From positions 1,240,001 to 1,304,000 of the forward strand of contig NZ_JACYFU010000001.1 of NCBI RefSeq assembly GCF_014837245.1: a DNA stretch of 64,000 bases, written 5' to 3'. Under the pieces are notes generated by a model. The model did not search any database and had not been told where the DNA came from. It was given only the letters and a program-made list of their open reading frames with translations. Positions 8,811 through 17,570 of the stretch are shown piece after piece. How positions within the stretch are numbered: the stretch's first letter is position 1; the number at the start of each line of letters is the position of its first letter. A program made the position numbers and the translations under genes. The stretch is from Devosia oryzisoli (GTDB taxonomy: Bacteria; Pseudomonadota; Alphaproteobacteria; Rhizobiales; Devosiaceae).

Positions 8811-9923
8811 CTAGTTGACGCTCGCGGGCTCCTGCCCCGCCTCCTGCGCCTCAAGCGCTTGCCGGGCGGCCTCGGCTTCCGCACCGGCCTCCGCCGCGGC
8901 CTCAGCGGCGATACGCCGATATTCGGCGACGTTCTTCTGGTGGTCCGCATAATTGGTCGCGAACACGTGGCCTTCCTTCGGCGTGGCGCCCTTGGCCACG
9001 AAGTAGAGGTAGTCGTGGCTGTCGGGATGCGCCACGGCCTGCAGCGCCTCGATCCCCGGATTGGCGATGGGGGTCGGGGGCAGCCCGTCGATCTGATAGG
9101 TGTTGTACGGCGTCTTGGCCTCGATCTCGGAGCGGCGCAGGCCGCGGTCGAGCGTGCTCTTGCCCTCGGTGATGCCGTAGATGATCGTCGGGTCGGACTG
9201 CAGCCGCATGCCCTCGCGCAGGCGATTGACAAAGACAGCGGCGACTTGCGGACGTTCTTCAGGAACGCCGGTTTCCTTTTCGACGATCGAGGCAAGGATG
9301 AGGAGTTGCGCTGGCGATTCCAGTGGCAAGCCCTCCTCGCGTCCCTCCCACACTTCTGCCAGCGCCTCCGTCATGGCCTGCTGCATCTTGTCGAGCACCG
9401 ACTGACGGGTGTCGCCCGGGACATAATCGTAGCTGCCGGGGAGGATGGAGCCCTCCTGCGGCTGCTCCTCGATGGTGCCGGTCAGCCTTTCATCCGCCTC
9501 GATCCGCTGCACCGCCTGCGCCACCGTCCAGCCTTCTGGGATGGTGACGGCATAGCGGATGGGCGTGCCCGTCGTCAGTTCCCGAAGGATGTCCGCCATG
9601 CTGGCGCCCGCCGGGATGGTGAAATCGCCGGCCTTGACCACGGTGTTGTCTTCAACGCGGCCACCGAACTGGCTGAAAATGAGGGCGCTCTTGATGAACC
9701 CCTGCTCTTCGAGCCGCTCGGCAGCAGAGCGAAGGGAATTGCCCTGCTCGACGCGGAACACCTTATCCTCGGTGGTCGGCCCATCGCCGTAGTACTGCGA
9801 GGCCACATAGAAGAAACCGCCGGCCACCACGACAAGACCGATGACCAGCAAGGTCAGCAGGCCGTTGAGAATGTCGATGAACCCGTTGCCAGAACGGCGG
9901 CGGCGTTTCCTGCGGTCGGCCAT
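8811..9923 (-). CDS. mltG: Endolytic murein transglycosylase MltG
   Basis: MltG is an inner-membrane lytic transglycosylase that cuts nascent peptidoglycan strands and is thought to set glycan length. The 370-residue protein has a basic N-terminus ('RRKRRRRSGNG'), one membrane helix (about residues 17-40) and a LysM-like region. The catalytic YceG domain has the active-site glutamate in 'ASIVEKETG' near residue 212 and the conserved 'LQSDPTIIYG'. The last ~40 residues are an Ala/Glu-rich tail of low complexity. It is downstream of fabF, as expected, with a terminator-like hairpin between them. Confidence 0.93.
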   Translation of the reverse strand: MADRRKRRRRSGNGFIDILNGLLTLLVIGLVVVAGGFFYVASQYYGDGPTTEDKVFRVEQGNSLRSAAERLEEQGFIKSALIFSQFGGRVEDNTVVKAGDFTIPAGASMADILRELTTGTPIRYAVTIPEGWTVAQAVQRIEADERLTGTIEEQPQEGSILPGSYDYVPGDTRQSVLDKMQQAMTEALAEVWEGREEGLPLESPAQLLILASIVEKETGVPEERPQVAAVFVNRLREGMRLQSDPTIIYGITEGKSTLDRGLRRSEIEAKTPYNTYQIDGLPPTPIANPGIEALQAVAHPDSHDYLYFVAKGATPKEGHVFATNYADHQKNVAEYRRIAAEAAAEAGAEAEAARQALEAQEAGQEPASVN

Positions 9924-10011
9924 ACTGAAGTCACTCGCAAAGGGCTGGAAATCATCGATTCCCGGCCTTGTGTCATCGTAGTTGCGCCAAACTGTGGCGA
10001 AGCGACAGCAA

Positions 10012-10049
10012 AAACAAGGGGCACATCGCGCGCAAACGCAATGTGCCCC
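10012..10049 (-). terminator. Terminator downstream of fabF
   Basis: Inverted arms GGGGCACAT (10018-10026) and ATGTGCCCC (10041-10049) flank a GC-rich loop. Read on the minus strand the stem is followed by CTTGTTTTTG, a T-rich tract. It lies between the fabF stop and mltG. Confidence 0.65.
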
Positions 10050-10067
10050 AAGCTAAATCGTAATAGT

Positions 10068-11336
10068 TCAGTTGACCTTGCGCATCACCAGCGTGGCGTT
10101 GGTGCCGCCAAAGCCGAAGCTGTTGGAGAGCGCAACGTTGACCTCACGCTCGATTGCCTTGTGCGGCACGAGATTGATCTGCGTTTCCACCGAGGGATTG
10201 TCGAGGTTCAGGGTCGGCGGGATCATGCTGTCCCGCATGGCCAGCAGGCAGAAAATCGCTTCCACCGAGCCGGCAGCGCCCAGAAGATGGCCCACGGCGG
10301 ACTTGGTGGAGCTCATGACCGCTCCGTTTGCCGCATCGCCCAAGACGCGGGTGACCGCACCGAGTTCGATCTCGTCGCCCAGCGGGGTCGAGGTGCCGTG
10401 CGCGTTGATGTAGTCGATGTCGGCGGGCGAGATGCCGGCGCGCTTGATCGCCGCACTCATGGCGCGGAAGCCGCCGTCGCCATCGGGAGACGGTGCCGTG
10501 ATGTGATACGCATCGCCCGAGAGGCCATAGCCGATCACCTCGCCATAAATCTTGGCGCCGCGGGCCTTGGCTCGCTCGTAATCCTCGAGGACCACGATAC
10601 CGGCGCCCTCGCCCATCACGAAGCCGTCGCGGTCCTTGTCATAGGGCCGCGAGGCAGCAGTGGGGTTGTCGTTGAAACCGGTGGACAGGGCCCGCGAGGC
10701 CGAGAAGCCAGCCAGCGACAAGCGATTGACGCAGCTTTCCGTGCCGCCGGCGACCATGACATCGGCATCGCCCAGAGCAATGAGACGGGCAGCGTCCCCG
10801 ATTGCATGCGCGCCTGTGGAACAGGCGGTCACGACGGAATGGTTAGGGCCCTTGAGGCCGAAGCGAATCGAAACCTGGCCGCCGGCAAGGTTGATAAGGC
10901 GGCCGGGAATGAAGAAGGGGCTGATACGGCGCGGCCCCTTTTCATGAAGCGTAACGGACGCATCGTAGATGCCGCCGATGCCGCCGATGCCCGAGCCGAT
11001 CAGGACGCCGGTGCGTTCCTGCTCTTCCTGGGTCTTTGGCTCAACGCCGGCATCCTGGATGGCCTGCGTGGCCGCCGCCATGGCGTAGACGATGAAAGGA
11101 TCGACCTTGCGCTGCTCCTTCACCTCCATCCACTCGTCGGGGTTGTACTTGCCATCGGCATAGTCCCCGAGCGGAATGCGGTGGGCGATCTGGCAGGCAA
11201 TATCATCGACCTCGAAGTCGTCGATGCGCTTGGCACCGCTCTTTCCTGCCAGAATATTGGCCCAGGTGGCCTCCACTCCGCAGCCCAAAGGCGTGACAAG
11301 ACCCAATCCGGTGACGACGACTCGGCGCAATTCCAT
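10068..11336 (-). CDS. fabF: 3-oxoacyl-ACP synthase II
   Basis: FabF condenses malonyl-ACP with acyl-ACP in fatty acid elongation. The 422-residue protein has the thiolase-fold Cys-His-His triad: cysteine in 'VTACSTGAHAIGDAARLI' near residue 170, histidine in 'NAHGTSTPLGD' near 309 and histidine in 'KSAVGHLLGAAGS' near 346. The C-terminal 'LSNSFGFGGTNATLV' is intact. It starts 20 bases after the acpP stop, so the two are co-transcribed. Confidence 0.96.
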   Translation of the reverse strand: MELRRVVVTGLGLVTPLGCGVEATWANILAGKSGAKRIDDFEVDDIACQIAHRIPLGDYADGKYNPDEWMEVKEQRKVDPFIVYAMAAATQAIQDAGVEPKTQEEQERTGVLIGSGIGGIGGIYDASVTLHEKGPRRISPFFIPGRLINLAGGQVSIRFGLKGPNHSVVTACSTGAHAIGDAARLIALGDADVMVAGGTESCVNRLSLAGFSASRALSTGFNDNPTAASRPYDKDRDGFVMGEGAGIVVLEDYERAKARGAKIYGEVIGYGLSGDAYHITAPSPDGDGGFRAMSAAIKRAGISPADIDYINAHGTSTPLGDEIELGAVTRVLGDAANGAVMSSTKSAVGHLLGAAGSVEAIFCLLAMRDSMIPPTLNLDNPSVETQINLVPHKAIEREVNVALSNSFGFGGTNATLVMRKVN

Positions 11337-11356
11337 GTTCGGCAGCCGCGCGACGT

Positions 11357-11593
11357 TTAGCTGGTGGCCTTGGTCAGGAAGGCGACGGCGTCTCCGAAGG
11401 TCTGGATCGACTCGGCAGCGTCATCGGGAATCTCGACGGAGAATTCTTCCTCGAATGCCATCACCAGTTCGACCTGATCGAGCGAATCCGCACCCAGATC
11501 GTCGATGAAGCTGGCCTTCTCGGTAACCTTGTCCGCATCCACATTGAGGTGTTCCACAACGATCTTGCGGACCCGATCAGCGACATCGCTCAT
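11357..11593 (-). CDS. acpP: Acyl carrier protein
   Basis: This 78-residue acidic protein carries the phosphopantetheine attachment serine in '[19 protein letters not shown]' near residue 36. It shuttles acyl chains between the Fab enzymes encoded around it. The gap of 213 bases between fabG and acpP (11594-11806) has no gene. It probably holds a separate strong acpP promoter, as is common for this highly expressed gene. Confidence 0.97.
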   Translation of the reverse strand: MSDVADRVRKIVVEHLNVDADKVTEKASFIDDLGADSLDQVELVMAFEEEFSVEIPDDAAESIQTFGDAVAFLTKATS

Positions 11594-11806
11594 ATTAGAC
11601 TTCCCTTTTAGAAATCGAGGTTTCGTTTCGCTTCTTATTGGCGCACAGCCAAATCATCAAGCGCCGTGTTGGCTTGCACCGCGGCAATGTAAGCGGCCCG
11701 TGGGGCGCCTGCAAGGCAGACCGGCAAGAGTGACCGGGGCGGCACGTACCATGTTTCTTCGGTCATAGCCAGCAACCCTGTCCAGACTTTCCAAGGCTTT
11801 GCGGCC

Positions 11807-12544
11807 TCAGATCATCGCCATGCCGCCGTTGACGTTGAGCGTATGCCCAGTGATGTAGGCGGCAGCGTCGCTGGCGAGGAAAACGGCGCAGGCGGCCACT
11901 TCCTCAGCCGTGCCGAGGCGGCCCATCGGCACCGTCCCCAGGATGGTCTCCCGCTGCTTGTCGTTGAGTTCCTCAGTCATGGCCGAGGCGACGAAGCCCG
12001 GGGCAATGGAGTTGACGGTGATGTTACGACTGGCCACTTCGTGCGCCAGCGCCTTGTTCATGCCGATGAGCCCGGCCTTGGAGGCGGCATAGTTGCCCTG
12101 GCCCGGGTTACCCATGACGCCGACGACCGACGAAATGCCGATGATGCGCCCCCAGCGCTGCTTCATCATTCCGCGCAGCACGGCGCGATTGAGGTGGAAC
12201 GCGGCCGTCAGGTTGACGGCGATGACGTCGTCCCACTCCTCGTCCTTCATGCGCATGAAGATATTATCACGCGTCATGCCGGCATTGTTGACGAGAATGT
12301 CGAGACCGCCCATCGCCGCCTCGGCGGATGGAACGAGTTTGTCGACCTCGTCGAGCTTGGACAGATTGGCGGGCAGGATCGGGCAGTCCTTGCCAATGGC
12401 AGCTGCCGTGTCTTCGAGCGCGCCGACGCGGGTGCCCGAGAGCGCAACCGTGGCGCCCGCGGCAGCCAGGGCCTTGGCGATTTCGCGGCCGATGCCGCCG
12501 CTCGCACCCGTCACAAGAGCGCGTTTTCCAGCAAGGTCAAACAT
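11807..12544 (-). CDS. fabG: 3-oxoacyl-ACP reductase
   Basis: FabG reduces 3-oxoacyl-ACP with NADPH. The 245-residue Rossmann protein has the cofactor motif 'LVTGASGGIGREIAKAL' near residue 8, 'LVNNAGMTRDN' near 84 and the catalytic Ser-Tyr-Lys set, with 'YAASKAGLIGM' near 151. The ATG at 12544 starts the conserved 'MFDLAGKRALVTG'; a longer in-frame extension upstream is not conserved in character. It lies 46 bases after fabD. Confidence 0.95.
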   Translation of the reverse strand: MFDLAGKRALVTGASGGIGREIAKALAAAGATVALSGTRVGALEDTAAAIGKDCPILPANLSKLDEVDKLVPSAEAAMGGLDILVNNAGMTRDNIFMRMKDEEWDDVIAVNLTAAFHLNRAVLRGMMKQRWGRIIGISSVVGVMGNPGQGNYAASKAGLIGMNKALAHEVASRNITVNSIAPGFVASAMTEELNDKQRETILGTVPMGRLGTAEEVAACAVFLASDAAAYITGHTLNVNGGMAMI

Positions 12545-12590
12545 TTGGAGCCTCCAGCGGGCAGATTGATTCACGTTGGCGAGTGAAGGA

Positions 12591-13541
12591 TCAGGCTTGG
12601 ATCTGCGCAATCAACGCATCAATGTCCGCCGGGGTGCCAACGGCATTTGCCCTGGCATCCGGCGCGATACGTTTTGCAAGGCCGGTCAGCACCTTTCCGG
12701 AGCCCAGTTCAACCAGCGTGTCCACGCCGCCTTCCTGAACCAGCCAGGTGATGCTTTCAGTCCAGCGCACAACGCCCGTCACCTGCTCCACCAGGCGCCT
12801 GCGAATTTCGGCTGCGTCCGAAATTGGGGCGGCGAGGACATTGGAGACGAGCGGAACCACCGGGGACTTCATCGCCACCTCCCCCAGCGCCACTTCCATG
12901 GCTTCCGCGGCAGGCTGCATCAGCGAACAGTGGAACGGGGCGCTGACAGGCAAAGGTAGCGCGCGCTTGGCGCCCTTGCTCTTGGCGATATCAAGGGCCC
13001 GCTCAATGGCCGCGTGCGCGCCGGAGATGACGACCTGGCCGGGTGCGTTGTCATTGGCGACCGAGCAGACCTCGCCCTGCCCTGCTTCCTCGGCAACTTC
13101 ACGCGCTGCATCGAGATCGAGCCCGATCAAAGCCGCCATCGCGCCATGGCCCACCGGAACAGCCTTCTGCATCGCCTGGCCGCGGGTGCGCAGCAGGCGG
13201 GCCGTATCGGCAAGGGAGAAGGTGCCGGCAGCACAGAGCGCCGAGTATTCGCCCAGCGAGTGACCGGCAACATACCTTGCGTGGTCGGCCAGAGACACGC
13301 CCTGGCTCGCTAGAACGCGCACTACGGCGAGGCTGACGGCCATCAGGGCGGGCTGCGCGTTCTCCGTCAGGCGGAGTTCGTCCTCCGGCCCGTCGAACAT
13401 GATGGCGGAGAGCTTCTGGCCCAGCGCATCATCCACCTCCTCGAACACGGCGCGCGCCTCGGGGAAAGCATCGGCCAGGTCGCGGCCCATGCCGACGGCC
13501 TGGCTACCCTGGCCGGGAAATGTGAATGCATAGCGAGCCAT
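12591..13541 (-). CDS. fabD: Malonyl CoA-ACP transacylase
   Basis: FabD transfers malonate from CoA to ACP to prime fatty acid synthesis. The 316-residue protein begins 'MARYAFTFPGQGSQAVGMG' and carries the nucleophilic serine in 'VAGHSLGEYSALCAAG' near residue 91, with the catalytic histidine in 'VSAPFHCSLM' near 200. The start at 13541 is supported by a GGAGG ribosome-binding site just upstream. It is the first gene of the fab cluster; the 243-base gap before it (13542-13784) holds the promoter region. Confidence 0.96.
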   Translation of the reverse strand: MARYAFTFPGQGSQAVGMGRDLADAFPEARAVFEEVDDALGQKLSAIMFDGPEDELRLTENAQPALMAVSLAVVRVLASQGVSLADHARYVAGHSLGEYSALCAAGTFSLADTARLLRTRGQAMQKAVPVGHGAMAALIGLDLDAAREVAEEAGQGEVCSVANDNAPGQVVISGAHAAIERALDIAKSKGAKRALPLPVSAPFHCSLMQPAAEAMEVALGEVAMKSPVVPLVSNVLAAPISDAAEIRRRLVEQVTGVVRWTESITWLVQEGGVDTLVELGSGKVLTGLAKRIAPDARANAVGTPADIDALIAQIQA

Positions 13542-13784
13542 GAAGGACCTCCGATAGAGCCACCAGATGTGACTTCCTGTGGCCGCAAAACACGGCACGG
13601 TTTTGACCGCGACCTTCGGGCAAGCCCGGAGAACGCGCAAGTTGCGTTGCCGCATGCCCGGAGTGACCCTTTGGTGTCAAGCAGCCTGCACCATTTCCAG
13701 TCACATCGGCTTAGCTCGGCATGGCGCTTAACTTGCCCCACCACGAGGCGTACAATCACCGCTTGCTCTCTATAGGAGGGAAAG

Positions 13785-14165
13785 ATGCTCACGGAACATC
13801 GTGCCTATGCAACCATCCCGGCTGCAGACATGAATCGCGCAAAATCGTGGTACAAGGATAAGCTCGGCCTCGTGCCTCATCTCGAAGACAGTTTCGGCTG
13901 CGTCTACCGAGTTGGCGCCGGAACAAGCTTTCTTCTCTATCCTGCGCCCAACGCCGGGAAGGCCCCCAACACGCTGCTGGCCTTCTCCACTGATGATGTC
14001 ACCGCGGAAGTGAAGGACCTTCGAGAACGCGGGGTCGTCTTCGAGGAGTACGACATGCCCGGCCTCAAGACCGTCGATGGCGTCGCCAGCCTGGGCCGGT
14101 TCCACAGCGCCTGGTTCAAGGATTCCGAGGGGAACATCCTGGCAGTCGGCGACGAGCCCAACTGA
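13785..14165 (+). CDS. VOC family (glyoxalase-like) protein
   Basis: This 126-residue single-domain protein has a vicinal oxygen chelate fold pattern: 'AYATIPAADMNRAKSWYKDK' at the start, 'GTSFLLYP' in the middle and the C-terminal 'SAWFKDSEGNILAVGDEP' strand. A ribosome-binding site, TAGGAGGG, lies just before the ATG. The family includes metal-dependent lyases, dioxygenases and resistance proteins. The substrate cannot be inferred here. Confidence 0.8.
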   Translation: MLTEHRAYATIPAADMNRAKSWYKDKLGLVPHLEDSFGCVYRVGAGTSFLLYPAPNAGKAPNTLLAFSTDDVTAEVKDLRERGVVFEEYDMPGLKTVDGVASLGRFHSAWFKDSEGNILAVGDEPN

Positions 14166-14282
14166 AAGTGCGCAAGGCGGCGTGAGGTATCGCCCGCCCT
14201 GCGGCCCGTTCGGCTTGCCAAAGAGGCCTTCTTGCCCTATGTGACCGCCAGCAATTCGTTTGGCCGGGGGCTGAACGGAGGG

Positions 14283-14316
14283 TTTGTGCTTCGCACAAGC
14301 AGGGTCCGGCGGACCC
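14283..14316 (+). promoter_or_regulatory. Paired hairpins in the rpsF leader
   Basis: Two short perfect stem-loops lie back to back about 105-140 bases upstream of rpsF: TTGTGC/GCACAA (14284-14298, loop TTC) and GGGTCC/GGACCC (14302-14316, loop GGC). Ribosomal protein operons starting with rpsF often carry an S6:S18-responsive leader. Whether this is one is only a suggestion. The rest of the 14166-14422 gap shows no gene. Confidence 0.3.
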
Positions 14317-14422
14317 GGCCTCCCGTGTTCCCGCTCTTTGCAAGACTGCTTTGACGCCTTTCCGGCTTCAAGGAGGCTCCGCGCCAGGCATTGCCCGAAC
14401 AACCCGAAAGGAAGGCGCATCA

Positions 14423-14815
14423 ATGGCCCTTTACGAACACATCTTCCTGGCGCGCCAGGATGTTTCCCAGCAGCAGGTCGAAGACCTGACCGCGCAGCTG
14501 ACCGAAGTGCTGTCCCAGGGCGGCGGCAAGGTCACCAAGAACGAATACTGGGGCCTCAAGGGTCTCTCCTACCGCATCCGCAAGAACCGCAAGGCGCACT
14601 ATACGCTGCTCAACATCGAAGCTCCGGCTCCGGCCGTTGCCGAGATGGAGCGCCAGATGCGCATCAATGAAGACATCCTGCGCTTCATGACCGTGCGCGT
14701 GGACGAACTCGAAGAAGGCCCCTCGGCCATGATGCAGAAGCGTGACCGTGACGACCGCGATGGTCGTGGCGATCGTGGCGGCCCCTCGGGCGACCGTCGT
14801 CCCCGCCGCTTCTAA
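14423..14815 (+). CDS. rpsF: 30S ribosomal protein S6
   Basis: S6 binds S18 in the platform of the small subunit. The 130-residue protein begins '[19 protein letters not shown]' and has the conserved '[19 protein letters not shown]' near residue 36. The tail after residue 105 is charged and Arg/Asp/Gly-rich, common in alphaproteobacteria. The ATG at 14423 has an AAAGGAAGG ribosome-binding site. rpsR follows 21 bases later. Confidence 0.97.
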   Translation: MALYEHIFLARQDVSQQQVEDLTAQLTEVLSQGGGKVTKNEYWGLKGLSYRIRKNRKAHYTLLNIEAPAPAVAEMERQMRINEDILRFMTVRVDELEEGPSAMMQKRDRDDRDGRGDRGGPSGDRRPRRF

Positions 14816-14836
14816 GATCTCAAGGACAGAACAGCC

Positions 14837-15091
14837 ATGGCTATCAAAGACCTTACCACTTCCCAGGCCCGCCGTCCGTTCCAGCGCCGGCGCAAGACCT
14901 GCCCGTTCTCGGGCGCCAACGCTCCCAAGATCGACTACAAGGACGTGCGCCTGCTGTCGCGCTACGTCTCCGAGCGCGGCAAGATCGTGCCGAGCCGCAT
15001 CACTGCCGTTTCGGCCAAGAAGCAGCGCGAACTGGCCCGTGCCATCAAGCGCGCCCGCTTCATCGGCCTGATGCCCTACGCGGTGCAATAA
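14837..15091 (+). CDS. rpsR: 30S ribosomal protein S18
   Basis: This 84-residue basic protein has the S18 signature '[20 protein letters not shown]' and '[19 protein letters not shown]'. It partners S6 in the small subunit. It lies between rpsF and rplI; a palindromic repeat element occupies the gap before rplI. Confidence 0.97.
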   Translation: MAIKDLTTSQARRPFQRRRKTCPFSGANAPKIDYKDVRLLSRYVSERGKIVPSRITAVSAKKQRELARAIKRARFIGLMPYAVQ

Positions 15092-15104
15092 GCTTCCGCA
15101 GTCT

Positions 15105-15187
15105 CCGTCATTGCCCGGCGTGTCCGGGCAATCCATCCCGCGGAGGCCTGGACCACCCGGACAAGCCGGATGGTGACGATGGTGGGA
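15105..15187. repeat. REP-like palindromic repeat pair between rpsR and rplI
   Basis: Two related hairpin units lie side by side. Unit A (15107-15136) has arms CATTGCCCGG and CCGGGCAAT. Unit B (15149-15178) has CCACCCGG and CCGGATGG. The same two unit types recur at 32676-32790 upstream of guaB, sharing the CGTCA...TCCA ends. They are therefore members of a dispersed intergenic repeat family, here lodged inside a ribosomal protein operon. Confidence 0.75.
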
Positions 15188-15277
15188 GCACAGCGCTCTT
15201 TAATCATCACTGCTGGGGTCGCGAATGGTTTGCGGCTCCTAACCGCCTTGAGGCGGGACAGCCAAAGGACAAGATAA

Positions 15278-15844
15278 ATGAAAGTCATTCTGCTCGAGCG
15301 CATTGGCCGCACCGGTACCATCGGTGACGAAGTCAACGTCAAGGACGGCTTCGCCCGCAACTACCTGCTGCCGCAGGGCAAGGCGCTGCGCGCGACCCAA
15401 GCCAACCGCAAGCGGTTCGAGGGCGAGCGTGCTCACATCGAACAGCGCAACGAAGAGCGCCGCCAGGCTGCGGCGGGTGTCGCCGAAGGCCTCAACGGTA
15501 CCTCGGTGATCATCATCCGCCAGGCCGGCGAGACCGGCCAGCTCTACGGCTCGGTTGCTGCCCGCGACATCGTGGAAGCCTTGGCCAAGGCCGGTTTCAC
15601 CGTGCAGCGCAACCAGGTTGACCTGGCCGACCCGATCAAGTCGGTCGGCGTCCACACCGTGGCCCTCGCGCTGCATCCGGAAGTGGAAGTCTCCATTACC
15701 GTCAACGTTGCCCGTTCGGAAGATGAAGCCGAGCGCCAGGCCTCGGGTGAGGACGTCACCGTCCACACCTTCGAGGCTGATGAAGGCGGCGACTTCGCCG
15801 CTGGCCAGGCCGACGCTGCTGACGACGACCGCTTCGAAGAGTAG
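15278..15844 (+). CDS. rplI: 50S ribosomal protein L9
   Basis: L9 is a two-domain protein of the large subunit. The 188-residue sequence begins '[19 protein letters not shown]' and contains the N-domain signature '[17 protein letters not shown]' near residue 25. The long linker helix and C-domain ('[16 protein letters not shown]') follow. An acidic tail extends the last 30 residues, usual in Rhizobiales. A terminator follows directly. Confidence 0.97.
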   Translation: MKVILLERIGRTGTIGDEVNVKDGFARNYLLPQGKALRATQANRKRFEGERAHIEQRNEERRQAAAGVAEGLNGTSVIIIRQAGETGQLYGSVAARDIVEALAKAGFTVQRNQVDLADPIKSVGVHTVALALHPEVEVSITVNVARSEDEAERQASGEDVTVHTFEADEGGDFAAGQADAADDDRFEE

Positions 15845-15868
15845 TCATCCTCCTGCAAATTTGTCGAA

Positions 15869-15894
15869 AGGCCGGGCAATGCCCGGCCTTTTGC
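15869..15894 (+). terminator. Rho-independent terminator of the rpsF operon
   Basis: Arms AAAGGCCGGGC and GCCCGGCCTTT form a perfect 11-bp stem with a 3-base loop, followed by a T-rich stretch (TTTTGCTTTT). It lies 25 bases after the rplI stop. Confidence 0.85.
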
Positions 15895-16083
15895 TTTTCT
15901 TAAAACTTTCGCGCAGAATCAGGCCGATAAGGCCCACGTGGATAAACAAGTTCTCCGCGGCGCATTCCCCGCTGTCCCCACAGTTCACAGGGCAGCCTTT
16001 CACGGTATTAACCCTGAGCGGAATCGTCTGGGACTCACGCCAGACTGGCGTGGTTAAGAAAGGTTAACACCTCCGAGAGAGCC

Positions 16084-17568
16084 ATGGCCGAGATCGCCCG
16101 CCTGCACCCCGCCGAAGACAAGTCGTTTCGCCTCGCCCCGCACAATGTGGAGGCCGAACAGGCACTGCTGGGCGCCATCCTGATCAACAACGAGGCGTTC
16201 TATCGCGTCGCGGACTTCCTCGAGCCCGAGCACTTCTACGAGCCGATCCACCGCGACATCTACGAGATCACCGGCAAGATCATCCGCGCCGGCAAATCGG
16301 CCGATCCCACGACCATCAAGACCCACCTGCCCGAGCAGCTGCTGCCGGACGTCACCATGGCGCAGTACCTCGCGCGCCTGGCGGCCGAGGCCACCACCGT
16401 CATCAACGCTTCCGACTACGGGCAGGCGATCTACGACCTGGCCATCAGGCGCAACCTGATCCTCGTCGGCGAGGAGATGGTGTCGACCGCCTATGATGCC
16501 GACGTCGAGATGACGCCGGTCCGGCAGATCGAAAAGGTCGAGGGCGAGCTGTTCCAGCTTGCCGAAAAGGGGCGCTACGACGGGGGGTTCCAGTCCTTCG
16601 GTGCGGCGCTGACCGCGTCCATCCAGATGGCCGGCGAAGCCTTTCAGCGCGATGGCGGTCTTTCGGGCATTGCCACGGCGCTGCATGACCTCGACCGGCA
16701 GATGGGCGGATTGCAGCGCTCCGACCTCATCGTTCTTGCCGGACGCCCGGCCATGGGCAAGACCTCGCTCGTCACCAACATCGCCTTCAACGTCGCCAAG
16801 GCCTGGCGCGGCGAGGTGACGCCGGATGGGCACAACAAGACGGTCGATGGCGGCGTGGTGGGGTTCTTCAGCCTGGAAATGAGCTCCGAACAGCTGGCCA
16901 CCCGTATCCTGGCGGAGCAGTCGGAGATTTCCTCTTCCGATATCCGGCGCGGGCGCATTCACGACAGCCAATTTTCCAAGCTGGTGGACGTCTCCAACAT
17001 GATGAGCCGGGCGCCGCTCTATATCGACGATACCGGCGGCATCAGCGTGGCGCAGCTGGCGGCGCGCGCCCGCCGCCTGAAGCGGCAAAAGGGGCTCGAT
17101 CTCCTGATCGTCGACTACCTGCAGCTGCTCTCCGGCTCGACCAAGGCATCGAGCCAGAACCGCGTGCAGGAACTGACGGAGATCACCACGACCCTCAAGG
17201 CGTTGGCGAAGGAGCTCGAAGTGCCGATCATCGCGCTCTCCCAGCTGTCGCGACAGGTGGAGTCGCGCGACGACAAGCATCCACAACTGGCGGACCTGCG
17301 CGAATCGGGTTCTATCGAGCAGGACGCGGACGTGGTTCTGTTCGTCTATCGCGAAGAATACTATCTCAAGAACAAGGAGCCCAAGGAGGGCACGCCCGAG
17401 CACCTCACCTGGCAGGGGGAAATGGAAAAGGTGCACGGCAAGGCGGAAGTCATCATCGCCAAGCAGCGCCACGGCCCCACCGGAACCGTGCAGTTGAGCT
17501 TCGAGGCGCAATTTACCCGCTTTGGTAACCTTGCTCGGGCAGATTACCTGCCTGAACGCATGGAATAG
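16084..17568 (+). CDS. dnaB: Replicative DNA helicase
   Basis: DnaB is the hexameric helicase that opens the replication fork. The 494-residue protein has the N-terminal primase-binding domain ('PHNVEAEQALLGAILINNEA' near residue 20). The RecA-like ATPase domain has the Walker A motif 'LAGRPAMGKTSLV' near residue 219 and Walker B 'LLIVDYLQLLSG' near 340. No intein interrupts it. The 239-base gap upstream (15845-16083) holds the rplI terminator and the promoter. alr follows after two bases. Confidence 0.96.
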   Translation: MAEIARLHPAEDKSFRLAPHNVEAEQALLGAILINNEAFYRVADFLEPEHFYEPIHRDIYEITGKIIRAGKSADPTTIKTHLPEQLLPDVTMAQYLARLAAEATTVINASDYGQAIYDLAIRRNLILVGEEMVSTAYDADVEMTPVRQIEKVEGELFQLAEKGRYDGGFQSFGAALTASIQMAGEAFQRDGGLSGIATALHDLDRQMGGLQRSDLIVLAGRPAMGKTSLVTNIAFNVAKAWRGEVTPDGHNKTVDGGVVGFFSLEMSSEQLATRILAEQSEISSSDIRRGRIHDSQFSKLVDVSNMMSRAPLYIDDTGGISVAQLAARARRLKRQKGLDLLIVDYLQLLSGSTKASSQNRVQELTEITTTLKALAKELEVPIIALSQLSRQVESRDDKHPQLADLRESGSIEQDADVVLFVYREEYYLKNKEPKEGTPEHLTWQGEMEKVHGKAEVIIAKQRHGPTGTVQLSFEAQFTRFGNLARADYLPERME

Positions 17569-17570
17569 GC

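Noticed and set aside
8859..11360. An 833-codon plus-strand open frame
   Set aside because: It is antisense to mltG, fabF and part of the acpP region; the minus-strand genes have clear catalytic motifs and the long frame is a high-GC artefact.
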